Source: SZUA-320 sp963707875
GTDB taxonomy: Bacteria > Gemmatimonadota > Gemmatimonadetes > Gemmatimonadales > GWC2-71-9
Assembly (NCBI GenBank): GCA_963707875.1
Contig: CAVPRU010000001.1
Span: 992,001-1,056,000, forward strand
Length of the DNA: 64,000 bases
Direction: 5' to 3'
Within the stretch, counting starts at the first letter, position 1; the number at the start of each line of letters is the position of its first letter. The notes beneath the pieces were generated by a model that had not been told where the DNA came from, did not search any database, and saw nothing but the letters and a program-made list of their open reading frames with translations. Positions 53,485-62,774 of this stretch are shown here, one piece after another. The position numbers were made by a program, and so were the translations under genes.

Positions 53485-56081
53485 AGCCGGTAGAGCTCGA
53501 ACCCCGCCTGAGCCAGGTATCCCGGAATCCCGAGTACCGCATCGCGGTCGTACTGCCGGACCGCGTCTTCCAGCTGGCTCCAGGGAATCAGGAAGGGACT
53601 GGTCTTTCGGTGGGGATCCCGGACCGACCCCCAGGTGAACCCCGCCGCGCTCCGTTCCTCCATCCACCGTTCGTGCTCGAGTTCGGCCAGCAGTTCGACC
53701 TCCTCGACACTGAACTGGAAGGGAGCGGGCTCCCCGACTCGGGGCCGGAATCCGCAGCCGATCCGCTCCAACTTGCGGAGAATGTCATCGGCCTGGGCCC
53801 GGTTGGCTCGCTTCAGGATCTCGTCCAGCTGGTTCCATGGACGGAGCGCGGGATCGTCGGCCGCCCGGTCCCCGGTCCGGTCTCGGCAGTAGGCCTCGTG
53901 GATCGCCTCGGCCGTCGCCTCGCGTGCCGCGGCGAACCGCACCCCCAGCTGCACCAGGCGGGTGAACGAGGCGGCATCGGTGTGCTGGTCCAGCTGTTCC
54001 GGCGGCGGCAGGGCCGACGGTTCGAAGCTGGGTTTGCCGTGCAATTGGCTGGTCTCCACAATCGCCTCGAGTGACCGAACGCCATGTCGGTAGACCGGTA
54101 CCCCGATCAGGGCGCGGACCACTCCTTCATCCACGTTGAGTTGGCCGGGTCGTTCGGGATCGGCCAGCGCGGGCCACAGCGACCGGAGCAGAACCCGGAC
54201 AATGGTGGCCCGGCGAATCAGCCAGGTCCGGTCATCGGGATCGGCCGGGTCGGGGTTGGGACCCCTCACGTTGATATGGCCTCGGAGCCGGCTCACGAAA
54301 TCCGGCCCCTTGGCTTCCGTGAACCGGCGCCGCTCATCCTTCCGACCGGCTTCGTCCAGTTCCGGATCGAACTCCTCCCGGCTGAACCTGGCAAAGCTGG
54401 GCACCAGTCCACCGGCGAACACGAAAATGGCCTTGCCGATCGGGTGCACCGCTTCGCCGTCCTTGAACGCGCCGTCCTGCATCGGCGCCAGGAAACTCCG
54501 GAGCCAGCCCAGTGGGCCGTGGAACTCGGCGTCGAACTCGTCGAAGAACACCAGCGGGACCTCGCCAACGAGCACCCGGTCCCGCACCTTGTGGAAGGCG
54601 CGCACCAGATCGGCCGGCGAGTCGAACTGTGACAGATTGAACTCGAGCTTCGGCACGTTGGCGTCGGTCAGGCCGGCCACACTCTTGGCCACCTGCTCCA
54701 CCCCGAACGACTTGCCCGATCCCGGAGGGCCGAACACCGCGAGGCAGAGCGGCCGCTTGGTCACCCGGCGTTCCAGGTACTGCCCGATCAGGTTCTGCAC
54801 GCTCCGGAAGCTCTCGATCTCGGCCCGGTCTACCGTCCGGAGTCCGCCGAAGGCTCCCACCGGCACCAGGCGCAGGGCATCGGCTTCCCCTTCCCGCACG
54901 ATCCGCCCGGCGATCGTCTCCAGCGCCTCGGTACGCAGCTCATCCAGCAGGCACCACCAGTCGGGGTCGGGCGAATCCGGTCGTGGGGAGGGCGGGATGA
55001 CCACATCGGCGATCAGGGACTCCCCGTCCCGCTGGGGGCCGAAGACCTCGGCACCGGGATAGTCGAGCCGCTTGGGATCGGCCCCGAACCCGGCCAGGAA
55101 GAACCGGCGAGCCGAGCGGATCCCGTCCCGAACTCCTTCCCCGATCCCCACGGTACCCTCGTCGGTCAGCCGGGCCACCAGCGCAGCCACGAACGCGTCG
55201 GTCAGACCGATCATGTCCCCTCGGTGCCGGTCCCGGAACTCGTCTTCGGCGCTGCCGGGGTCAAAGTAGAGCCGGGCGGCGGACCCCCTCCCCTCCGGAG
55301 AGCCGGAGTAGTGGATCGCCCCGTCCAGTCCGAACCGCACCACCAGGTGGCGGAGCGCGGCCAGCGGCCGGAGGTCAGGATTATGCTGCATCTGCCAGAG
55401 GAAATCGCGGGCCGTCCGCTCCCAGGACATCCGGTAGCTCAGGTCCACACCCTCGGCCCTGAGGTCGGCGGCGTTGATCACGATGAGTGCGTCGGGGAAT
55501 CGTTCGGTCACTCGCTGAAACAGGGGACCGCCGAGCGGTCGGGCCAGCTTCAGCACCACAAGCGGTTGCGACCCTTCGGCGCCAATGGCCGCGGGCCAGG
55601 CATCCTGCCGATCCCGGAATCCGTTGCCAGCGTCGTCCAGCACCAGCAAGTCCGAGGCGGCGGAATCTCCGGCGAGCGGTAACGGCTCAGGGTTGCCCTG
55701 GTCCGGGCCGGAGAACCCCAGCAGGCGGCCGACCCGGAACACGGCCGGTGCACGGCTCTTGTCGGGCGGCTGGCACCTGGTCACTTCGACCACCGAGTGC
55801 AGCACGTGGGCCGGGGGGATGTTCTCGATGCCATCGAGCGTGTAACTGACGACCGTCGGGGCTTGTTCATCCTCTGCGCGACGGACCGCTTCCAGCGCCA
55901 GTCTGACCTCGCGGGCCAGCAGCATCGCACCCCCGGCCCGTGTGGTCATCCGGATCCCGGGCCCGAGCCGCCAGTCCTCCCGCGGGCCGGTCCCCCGATC
56001 CGGAGTGTCGAGCCAGTCGACATCCGGGTCGGACAACCAGTCGATCGTCACGTCACCGGCAACGCTCAGCATCCGCAGCAT
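53481..56081 (-). CDS. AAA ATPase with PfkB-like N-terminus and RyR C-terminus
   Basis: The 866-residue product is assigned ATG 56081 (ATG 56072 also possible). Neither has a ribosome site, but TATCAT lies eight bases upstream, so a leaderless message is possible. Residues 50-330 resemble a PfkB/ribokinase fold (LLVLDDAGNGFRDRQDAW, LRHLVVRFGLDGAIHYSG, GLTDAFVAALVARL), with the GAGD motif altered. Residues 440-680 are AAA: CLAVFGPPGSGKSFGVEQVA (P-loop 451-458) and VPLVFFDEFDAEFHGPLGWL. The last 110 residues are an RyR domain (LRPWNQLDEILKRANRAQAD, ELEHERWMEERSAAGFTWGS). Confidence 0.78.
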   Translation of the reverse strand: MLRMLSVAGDVTIDWLSDPDVDWLDTPDRGTGPREDWRLGPGIRMTTRAGGAMLLAREVRLALEAVRRAEDEQAPTVVSYTLDGIENIPPAHVLHSVVEVTRCQPPDKSRAPAVFRVGRLLGFSGPDQGNPEPLPLAGDSAASDLLVLDDAGNGFRDRQDAWPAAIGAEGSQPLVVLKLARPLGGPLFQRVTERFPDALIVINAADLRAEGVDLSYRMSWERTARDFLWQMQHNPDLRPLAALRHLVVRFGLDGAIHYSGSPEGRGSAARLYFDPGSAEDEFRDRHRGDMIGLTDAFVAALVARLTDEGTVGIGEGVRDGIRSARRFFLAGFGADPKRLDYPGAEVFGPQRDGESLIADVVIPPSPRPDSPDPDWWCLLDELRTEALETIAGRIVREGEADALRLVPVGAFGGLRTVDRAEIESFRSVQNLIGQYLERRVTKRPLCLAVFGPPGSGKSFGVEQVAKSVAGLTDANVPKLEFNLSQFDSPADLVRAFHKVRDRVLVGEVPLVFFDEFDAEFHGPLGWLRSFLAPMQDGAFKDGEAVHPIGKAIFVFAGGLVPSFARFSREEFDPELDEAGRKDERRRFTEAKGPDFVSRLRGHINVRGPNPDPADPDDRTWLIRRATIVRVLLRSLWPALADPERPGQLNVDEGVVRALIGVPVYRHGVRSLEAIVETSQLHGKPSFEPSALPPPEQLDQHTDAASFTRLVQLGVRFAAAREATAEAIHEAYCRDRTGDRAADDPALRPWNQLDEILKRANRAQADDILRKLERIGCGFRPRVGEPAPFQFSVEEVELLAELEHERWMEERSAAGFTWGSVRDPHRKTSPFLIPWSQLEDAVRQYDRDAVLGIPGYLAQAGFELYRL

Positions 56082-56161
56082 GACGAATGATGATACGGCC
56101 GGCGAGGGTCGGGCGGGAGGGGCCCCAGGGCCCATCGGTCCCCCAGGCTGTGTCAAACGGT

Positions 56162-59100
56162 CTACCCGGGCGGCGTCCGCCGACGCTCCTCGTGATCCAT
56201 CTTTCTCAACTCGGCCGAAAGTTGCTGCACCACGCGCATGGTCGCCGCCCGATACCGCGGTATCACCTGAAACGCCGCGGCCTGCAGCCACGCCAGGGCC
56301 AGCGGGCCTCCGAGCAGCCACCACCACCAGCGCCGGGACCCCGCCGCCACCGCGGCCCCGGCAAGGAGCCCAAACAGCACCAGCACCACCCACCCCTGCC
56401 AGCGTTTCCGGTATCCCACCTTGATCTGGCCGAGGACGCCCTTGGCCTGCAATGCGGTCGCCCGGTCGCCCAGCTCCGTGAAGAGCCCGATTGCCTCGGC
56501 ACACTTGGCGCTGGCCTGCTCCCGCCCGGCGGATGATTGACTCAGGCCTTGCGCCTGATTCAAGAGGCTAATGGCCAACGTCCGGCGGTCGCCCGTCTCC
56601 CGGGAGATCCGCTCGGCCTCGGTCAGCAGCTCGTGGGCTGCCGTCCCCTCGCCTCGGCCCTCGAGCACGACTGCGTGGCTGTTGAGATTGTTGGCCACCC
56701 CTCGCCAGTCGCCCAGTTCCCGGTGGATTCCGGCAGCCGCTTCGAACGCCTCGATTGCCCGGGCGCTGTCGCCCAGGTCGTGGTAGAGGTGTCCGATGTC
56801 GGAGTGCACCGTCGCCAGACCCTGCCGGTCCCCCCGGGCCCGCCGCTCCCGCTCCACCTCGCGCGCCAGCTCCAGTGCCTCCCCCGTCCGGCCCCGGGCG
56901 TGCAGGAGCCGAGACCGGCTCGACTGGACGCCGGCCACGTCGGCACCTTCGCCGTGGGCCCGATACAACGCCTCGGACCGCTCGTAGCGCCGCTCGGCGG
57001 CGTTCAGGTCCTTCGCCGCCAGATGAACGTCCGCCTGAAGTTCCAGGCACCTCGCCAGGGCCCTGGGATACTCGATCTCCCGCAACACCGCCTCCGCCTG
57101 CCCGAGCAGATCCAGCGCCTCGTCGAATTGTCCCTGCTGGAGGTGACCGTGGGCCATGCTCTGGAGCCGGTCGGCGACCATCAGGGGTTGCGCGAGTGAC
57201 AGGAGGTCGGACGTCCCCTGGAATTCCTCCGGAGCTGCACGCCCGAGCCGGCGGTCCACCAACTGCTGGAACTGATCGCTCCGATAGAAATCGAGTAGCT
57301 CCCGGTCCAGCGCCAGCGCCTGATCCACTCGCCCCACGCCGGCCAGCAACTCCCGCACGATGACGGCGGTCCAGGGGTGCTGGAGGGGCTGCGCGATGAT
57401 TAATCGGTAGCCGTCCTCGATCCGTCGGCCGGTCGCTTCCAGCCGAGTCCAGAACCGGCGCACGTCCAGCTTGCCAGGGTCGGTCTCCCACGCGGCAGCG
57501 AGAAACGGTTCGAAGCTGAGCAGGGTCTTGAGGCCGTCCCACTCTTCCGCCGCCGCGGCCTGCCACGGGAGTTCCTCCACCAGCCGCGGCCCGATCGCCT
57601 GGGTCTGGAAATAGGCAACCAGTCGGAGGTGGGCCCCGCGGCGTGCCTCGGTCGTGCCAACGTACCGGGCCTCCACGGCTCCGCGGACGTGCTCGTGCGA
57701 GAACCCCAGCAGTCCCGACCGGTTCACCAGCGCCGACTCGACGGCGAGATGGAATGGTGACCAATAGGCCCCCGGCAGCGGGGCCGTGCCGGTGCCCAGC
57801 AGCTCCAGCAACTCCGCGGTCGAGAGCCCCCGTCGGGCAGCCCACAGGTGCCGCATCGCATCCCCGACCAGCCCGGGGCGGTCGTCCTCGTAGTCCTCCT
57901 CCAGCCGCGCCAGGATCCTGTCGTACAGCTCCGCAGGCGTGGCCGCGGCCAGGAAATGCCGCAGCCGGGCGTCCAGCGTCTCATGGTCCCCCCACAGCCG
58001 AAGCTCCTCCAGCAGCGCGCGAAGGTAGAGCGGGTTCGCCGTCTGGGGCGGGGAAGCGAGCAGCGCGATCCGGTCGGGAGCCAGCTGCTTGCCGTACTGC
58101 GCGAGGTACCTGACGATCAACCGCTCTCGCTCAGCGACCTCGAGGGGCTCCACCTCCAGCCGGGGCCAGCAGCGATCATGGAGGGCATCGAGCGCAACAC
58201 CGGGCAGGGCGGAGACGACCAGACGAACGCCGGGGGGGATATCCCGGGGGATCCACTCGAGGTCGAGCCCTCCCTCGCGGTCCTCCAGCTGGTTCAGCGC
58301 GTCGAGCACCAGGATGGTCTTGCCGACAGCCCCGCACTCGCGGAGCCCGAGGGCGAAGGCGCCTCGCAGGGCCGCGGGCTCACTCGGAATCTCGATCCCC
58401 AATCCCCGCAGCCGATTCAGCTCGCCCAGCAGACGGCGCACCGTGGTGACCCAGTCGGTGCTGTCGGCCGTGGCCCCGATGAAGTGGGTGAGCAGGACCG
58501 CGTCAGGGTGGCGTTGGCGGTAGTGATCTGTCCAGGCGGCGAGGAGCGCAGACTTCCCGCCGCCCGATTGGCCCACCAGGACGAGGGGCGGCCCCTCCCC
58601 GGCGGCATGGGCATCCAGTCGGTCGAAGTACACCCCGCGGCCGATGTACACCGCCCGGCGGTTCCGTGCGAACGCCTCGTGGACCGCCCCCTCCCGATCC
58701 AGCGGGTCTGGAGCGGACCCTTCCGGGAACAGCCGGTCGATGACTCCGATGAAATCCTCGGTCACCAGCCGGCCCAGTTCCTTCGGATCCCGATAGTTCT
58801 CCCGAACCGGAAAGCCGCTCTCCCGAATCCGTACCTTGAGCGCGCCAAGCTGTGCCCCTCGCGCCTCCGACTGCTCTCGATATCTCGGCCGCTCCCGGGA
58901 GGGCAGCGACTCGAGGTAGACAGGATCTCGGAAATAGAAGAACGCGTGCTCCGCCATCTCCGGATCGTTGAGCACTCCCTGCAGAATCTCCAGCTCGGTG
59001 ACCGACCGGCCCGCCTGCTGTGCCAGCCAGGGCTCTCGCTCCAGCACCTCCCCCGACAGTTCCTCCGGGACCCACCCGTACCGCTCGCCCAGGATCCCCA

Positions 59101-59338
59101 GGAAGTACGGCCGGCATTGGCGGATTTCGGCCAGACAGACCGGCAGCACTTTCCCTTCGGCCTGCTGCTCGTCGGTCACTCCCCACCGTAGGTCCACCTC
59201 GCCCCACGTCACCCCGCGGCTCTCGCAGAGCTTGCGGAGTTGGGGGAAGACTTGCTTCACCAGCTCCTCGCGCTCCTCCCGCATGTCCTGGAAGGTCGAG
59301 GAGACGAAGACCCTGATGCTCCGGTTGGAGTCGTTCAA
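56162..59338 (-). CDS. DUF4062-STAND NTPase-TPR membrane protein
   Basis: The 1058-residue product starts at TTG 59338, the only start codon between the in-frame TGA of the upstream gene and the conserved first strand. Residues 7-100 are DUF4062 (IRVFVSSTFQDMREEREELV, ILGERYGWVPEELSG). Residues 220-480 are a NACHT/STAND module: Walker A LVLVGQSGGGKSALL (255-263), Walker B KTILVLDALNQLED. Helical repeats (LEILRR-like, then TPRs: LATVHSDIGHLYHDLGDSAR) follow, with two membrane helices near the C-terminus (WVVLVLFGLLAGAAVAAGSR). This architecture is that of signal-sensing STAND effectors in defence and cell death. Confidence 0.85.
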   Translation of the reverse strand: MNDSNRSIRVFVSSTFQDMREEREELVKQVFPQLRKLCESRGVTWGEVDLRWGVTDEQQAEGKVLPVCLAEIRQCRPYFLGILGERYGWVPEELSGEVLEREPWLAQQAGRSVTELEILQGVLNDPEMAEHAFFYFRDPVYLESLPSRERPRYREQSEARGAQLGALKVRIRESGFPVRENYRDPKELGRLVTEDFIGVIDRLFPEGSAPDPLDREGAVHEAFARNRRAVYIGRGVYFDRLDAHAAGEGPPLVLVGQSGGGKSALLAAWTDHYRQRHPDAVLLTHFIGATADSTDWVTTVRRLLGELNRLRGLGIEIPSEPAALRGAFALGLRECGAVGKTILVLDALNQLEDREGGLDLEWIPRDIPPGVRLVVSALPGVALDALHDRCWPRLEVEPLEVAERERLIVRYLAQYGKQLAPDRIALLASPPQTANPLYLRALLEELRLWGDHETLDARLRHFLAAATPAELYDRILARLEEDYEDDRPGLVGDAMRHLWAARRGLSTAELLELLGTGTAPLPGAYWSPFHLAVESALVNRSGLLGFSHEHVRGAVEARYVGTTEARRGAHLRLVAYFQTQAIGPRLVEELPWQAAAAEEWDGLKTLLSFEPFLAAAWETDPGKLDVRRFWTRLEATGRRIEDGYRLIIAQPLQHPWTAVIVRELLAGVGRVDQALALDRELLDFYRSDQFQQLVDRRLGRAAPEEFQGTSDLLSLAQPLMVADRLQSMAHGHLQQGQFDEALDLLGQAEAVLREIEYPRALARCLELQADVHLAAKDLNAAERRYERSEALYRAHGEGADVAGVQSSRSRLLHARGRTGEALELAREVERERRARGDRQGLATVHSDIGHLYHDLGDSARAIEAFEAAAGIHRELGDWRGVANNLNSHAVVLEGRGEGTAAHELLTEAERISRETGDRRTLAISLLNQAQGLSQSSAGREQASAKCAEAIGLFTELGDRATALQAKGVLGQIKVGYRKRWQGWVVLVLFGLLAGAAVAAGSRRWWWWLLGGPLALAWLQAAAFQVIPRYRAATMRVVQQLSAELRKMDHEERRRTPPG

Positions 59339-59362
59339 GGGTGCCCCGCGCGTTGTTGCCGC

Positions 59363-60997
59363 TCAGACGGCACCGGGCAGGCCCTCCGACAGCGACCACT
59401 CGGACCCCGGAAACGCCCAATTCCAGATTGACAGCCGGGCATCCACCCTCGGGGGTCGGGGGTGGGCCCGGCCCGCGAACACCGCCCATGAGACGGGAGG
59501 GTTGGCCCGGAGGACCCGCAGGGCCTCCCGGACGTGGAACCGGCCGCAGATCAGGATCGTGAGTGGTGCGCTACTCCGGAGCGCCCGGGTGATCATGAGC
59601 TCGGAACGCGCCAGCGCCAGTTCATGGAACGCTCCCGCCCCGTCGCTGGCCCGGTCGGCGGCCGCCGCCACTCCCTGGATCACCCGCCTCCCGGTTTGGT
59701 CCAGCCACTCGTGGCCGAGCGCCGTGTCGCCCACCCGCAACGCCTCGTCCACCCACCGCGCCGGACTCCGGTTGCCCGACAGCACGCCGCGGACCCGGGA
59801 CGCAGGAAGCTCCAGGGTGAGGAACCGGCCCAAGTCATCTGCCCGGCGCTGCAGCTCCAGGACCCCCCGCTCCATCGCCGAACGGGTGTGGACGTCGGCC
59901 AGCTCGTCAAACAGCCCCGGCAGGTCCTCCTCCAGCAGGTCGTTCAGGCTGATCCGTTCGGCCATGGTGACGTAGCGGATGTAGCGCCCGAGGGCACTGC
60001 CGGGGTTCACCGGAATCTCCAGCGCCTCGAGCAGATTCTCCAAGGTCCGCATGTACTTCGCCATGGTCATCCGCTGGGAGCCATACGCCTTCGACAGGGC
60101 GATCAAGCGGCCGAACCAAGCCGGTCCGGCGAGCATCTCCTGGCGCGACAGCACCGTCCCCTCGGGAACCGGCGAAGTGTCCATCCACTGCACCAGCGCC
60201 CGGCCCCTGCGCGGGTCATCGGCCGCTTCGCTATGCTCCACGATCTGCTGGATCAGCCCCATCCGCTCCTGCTCGACCCGATCGAAGTCGAGCCGGCTTT
60301 CCTCTTCGACTGAGGTGACCAGGGCATGCAGGGCCGGATAGCCGTCGGTCGCGATCCCCTCGTCGCCCGCCATGGCGGCGAGTCCCCGGGCATAGGCGCT
60401 GGGCCCCCAGTTGGTAGTGAACTCCTGCTTCAACGCCAGCAGCTGCTGAAGCCTCGGGTTGAGGGCAGCCCCCAGTCTTTCCGCTGCTTCCTCCATCTCT
60501 ACTTGGAGGGCGGTGAGCAGCTGGCCCGAGGTCATGCCTCGCGCCGCCGCCGGCAGCGCCCCCACAACCGCGGCCTCGATCTCCCGCAGACACTTGCGCT
60601 GCCGGTCGAGCGAGTCCTGGTCGTCGGCTCCGGAGATGGTCACGGAATGGGGATGGAGGTCCGCCAGCACCGTCCCGGCCAGCACCCCCTTGGTCTCCAG
60701 CCGCTTCAGCGCCTCGGCCTGTCGCCGGGCCGGTTGCTTGATGGCCGACCCGAAGAGGCCGAACGTGGGCCGTGCGCGGGCCCCGACCATCTCCTCCACC
60801 ATCACTTCGGCACCGGGGAACCGGGCCAGCAGGACCTCGGCTTGGGCATAGAGATGCTGCTGCTGGCTGGGCAAACGGTATTCGTGGGTCAGCACCACCA
60901 GTACTTGTCGGTCCTCCCGTGACCAGCCCTCCACCACCAGGTGACCATGCGCCTCGTCCAACGCGCCGCGCAGCTCACTCCTCGTGATCCCGCTCAT
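59363..60997 (-). CDS. Unrecognised 544-residue protein
   Basis: The product starts at ATG 60997 with GGAG seven bases upstream. Residues 1-140 are mixed alpha/beta (EGWSREDRQVLVVLTHEYRL). The middle is mostly helical with long charged helices (VEEESRLDFDRVEQERMGLI, TLENLLEALEIPVNPGS). The end has a strand-turn-helix element (LTILICGRFHVREALRVLRA). I do not recognise a family. It lies between the STAND gene and the zinc/pentapeptide gene on one transcript. Confidence 0.7.
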   Translation of the reverse strand: MSGITRSELRGALDEAHGHLVVEGWSREDRQVLVVLTHEYRLPSQQQHLYAQAEVLLARFPGAEVMVEEMVGARARPTFGLFGSAIKQPARRQAEALKRLETKGVLAGTVLADLHPHSVTISGADDQDSLDRQRKCLREIEAAVVGALPAAARGMTSGQLLTALQVEMEEAAERLGAALNPRLQQLLALKQEFTTNWGPSAYARGLAAMAGDEGIATDGYPALHALVTSVEEESRLDFDRVEQERMGLIQQIVEHSEAADDPRRGRALVQWMDTSPVPEGTVLSRQEMLAGPAWFGRLIALSKAYGSQRMTMAKYMRTLENLLEALEIPVNPGSALGRYIRYVTMAERISLNDLLEEDLPGLFDELADVHTRSAMERGVLELQRRADDLGRFLTLELPASRVRGVLSGNRSPARWVDEALRVGDTALGHEWLDQTGRRVIQGVAAAADRASDGAGAFHELALARSELMITRALRSSAPLTILICGRFHVREALRVLRANPPVSWAVFAGRAHPRPPRVDARLSIWNWAFPGSEWSLSEGLPGAV

Positions 60998-61019
60998 GCC
61001 TGAGCTCCATCCTGCCGGG

Positions 61020-62774
61020 CTACCGGCGTTCGAGGTCAGATCCTTCCAGGTCCGCTCCTTGCAAGTCAGTGCCGTTCAGTGACGCGCCTGCGAGCCGCGC
61101 CCCGCGGAGCCTGCTGTTCCGGAGCACCGCCCCGTCCAGCACGGTGTTCCGGCAATCGGCTCCCGCGAGGTCGAGATCGCGAAAGTCCAGCTCACGCAGA
61201 TCGAGCCCGTGCAGGTCACCGTCCAGGGCGTACTGCACCAGCGCGAGGTTGCGGAGGAAGATCGGGATGTCGGCGCCTCGGTACTGGCTCCGGCGCTGGC
61301 GCCGGAACCGGAGCCACTCGCCGAGTCGGACGGCGCACCCAGGATCCCGTGCTACCAGCTCCGCCAGGAAGTGCGCGGTGCCCTGAGAGAGCATCACAGA
61401 GCCCAGGCTCCGGAATTCCGGTGGATCGGTGAAGAAGAGCCGCTGGCCAAGCGCCCGGGCCCGGAAGGCGTCGGCGAATGCCGGATGGGCAAACCGGACG
61501 ACGCCGTCTCGGGCGACCACGAGCGGGCACGCCTCGGCGATCACATGCAGACCGGGAATCGGGTCGCCGTCGTCGAGGTTGAGCCGCTCGCCGCCGAGCC
61601 GATCGAGTGGCCGCAGGAGCCGGTCGGCATCCTGCCCCGCTTCTGGCCAGTCCGGCGTCTGCCGGGCACAGGCCAGCGCGTAGCGTTCCACCGTCTCCAG
61701 CGTCCCGGACGGCAGTTCCCCGGGGTGGTCCCTGAGAGCGACCAGGAGGAGTCCAAGGACGGGCGAACCCGGCGATTTCACGTTGGTCGCGAAGGCCTCT
61801 GCTCCCCCGGGAAACACCAACCCATGGTTCCGCTCGCACTGGAGCACGAACCGGGACCAGGTGGTGCCGTCCCAGGGAGCGACCCAGGCATCGCACAGGC
61901 TGGCCACCGCATTGAGCCCGAGCCCAGGTATCGGGGATCGCTCGGGGGAGGTCGGCTCCGAGTCGTGGGCCCCGGTCCCTCGCGCCCGAGCGGGGGCGAC
62001 CGGAGCTGCGGGACCGCGGTCGGAGGGCGGGACTGGTTGTTCCGCTGGGTCGAGCGCCGCCGACAGCCCGGAGCTGAACCGGCTGAGCGCCGCCTCGAGG
62101 CCACCCCCTTCCGTCTTTGCCAGTTGCCGGAGCTCGGTCACCAGGCTGTCCCGCTGGGTCCCGGGCGGGAGCAGCCTGGTTATCTGGCCGATACCCTTCA
62201 GGAACCCGGTCGGCGTTGCCGTCAGCAGACGCTGCTGGATCGCCCAGGCCTTGTCAAACCGCCCCAGCCGCTCCAACGACTGGCGGGTCAGCAGCTGCAC
62301 CAGAGGACCCACATCGTCCGGAACGGCCCAGTCGCCCCCGTCGACAACCGCGTCGTCCCGCCCGGCGGCCCAGGCCTCCACCAGGGCACCCACCTTCTCC
62401 TGATCCGGGGGAGTCAGGGGGCCCGCCAGGACCTGACACCAATCCTCGAATCCGGGATCCTTGGTCAGACGGAGCACCGTCCCGGGACCCGGGCCGGTGA
62501 GGGTCCACACCCCATCGCGGCCAAGCGGGACCCCGTCGAACGGGCAGACGAGGGTCCAGACCCCGGCCCGCCAGAGCCCCGCCACCAAGGCCCGGTCCCC
62601 CTTCCGGGCCGCGCACCGGTTGCAGACGTAGCGGCCGCACTGGTAGCACCGGGCCACCACCTCGGGGCGGCCCACCCCGACCTGGACGACCGGCCCGGTG
62701 CAGAGCGGACCCACGTAGCGGCAGTGCCGGTTCCACTCGCAGGCCTTCTCGACCTCCGCGGCTGGCGTCACCAT
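61020..62774 (-). CDS. Zinc-binding protein with C-terminal pentapeptide repeats
   Basis: The 584-residue product starts at ATG 62774, overlapping the upstream stop by seven bases. The N-terminal 60 residues have a treble-clef-like Cys/His set (CEWNRHC, LCTG, CYQCGRYVCNRCAARKG). A helical middle region (about 90-450) has no clear family. The last 60 residues are pentapeptide repeats A(D/N)LXX: LDLRELDFRDLDLAGADCRN, LRNSRLRGARLAGASLNGTD, LQGADLEGSDLE. Pentapeptide helices often mimic DNA or make protein contacts. It may be the sensor or partner of the STAND protein. Confidence 0.75.
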   Translation of the reverse strand: MVTPAAEVEKACEWNRHCRYVGPLCTGPVVQVGVGRPEVVARCYQCGRYVCNRCAARKGDRALVAGLWRAGVWTLVCPFDGVPLGRDGVWTLTGPGPGTVLRLTKDPGFEDWCQVLAGPLTPPDQEKVGALVEAWAAGRDDAVVDGGDWAVPDDVGPLVQLLTRQSLERLGRFDKAWAIQQRLLTATPTGFLKGIGQITRLLPPGTQRDSLVTELRQLAKTEGGGLEAALSRFSSGLSAALDPAEQPVPPSDRGPAAPVAPARARGTGAHDSEPTSPERSPIPGLGLNAVASLCDAWVAPWDGTTWSRFVLQCERNHGLVFPGGAEAFATNVKSPGSPVLGLLLVALRDHPGELPSGTLETVERYALACARQTPDWPEAGQDADRLLRPLDRLGGERLNLDDGDPIPGLHVIAEACPLVVARDGVVRFAHPAFADAFRARALGQRLFFTDPPEFRSLGSVMLSQGTAHFLAELVARDPGCAVRLGEWLRFRRQRRSQYRGADIPIFLRNLALVQYALDGDLHGLDLRELDFRDLDLAGADCRNTVLDGAVLRNSRLRGARLAGASLNGTDLQGADLEGSDLERR

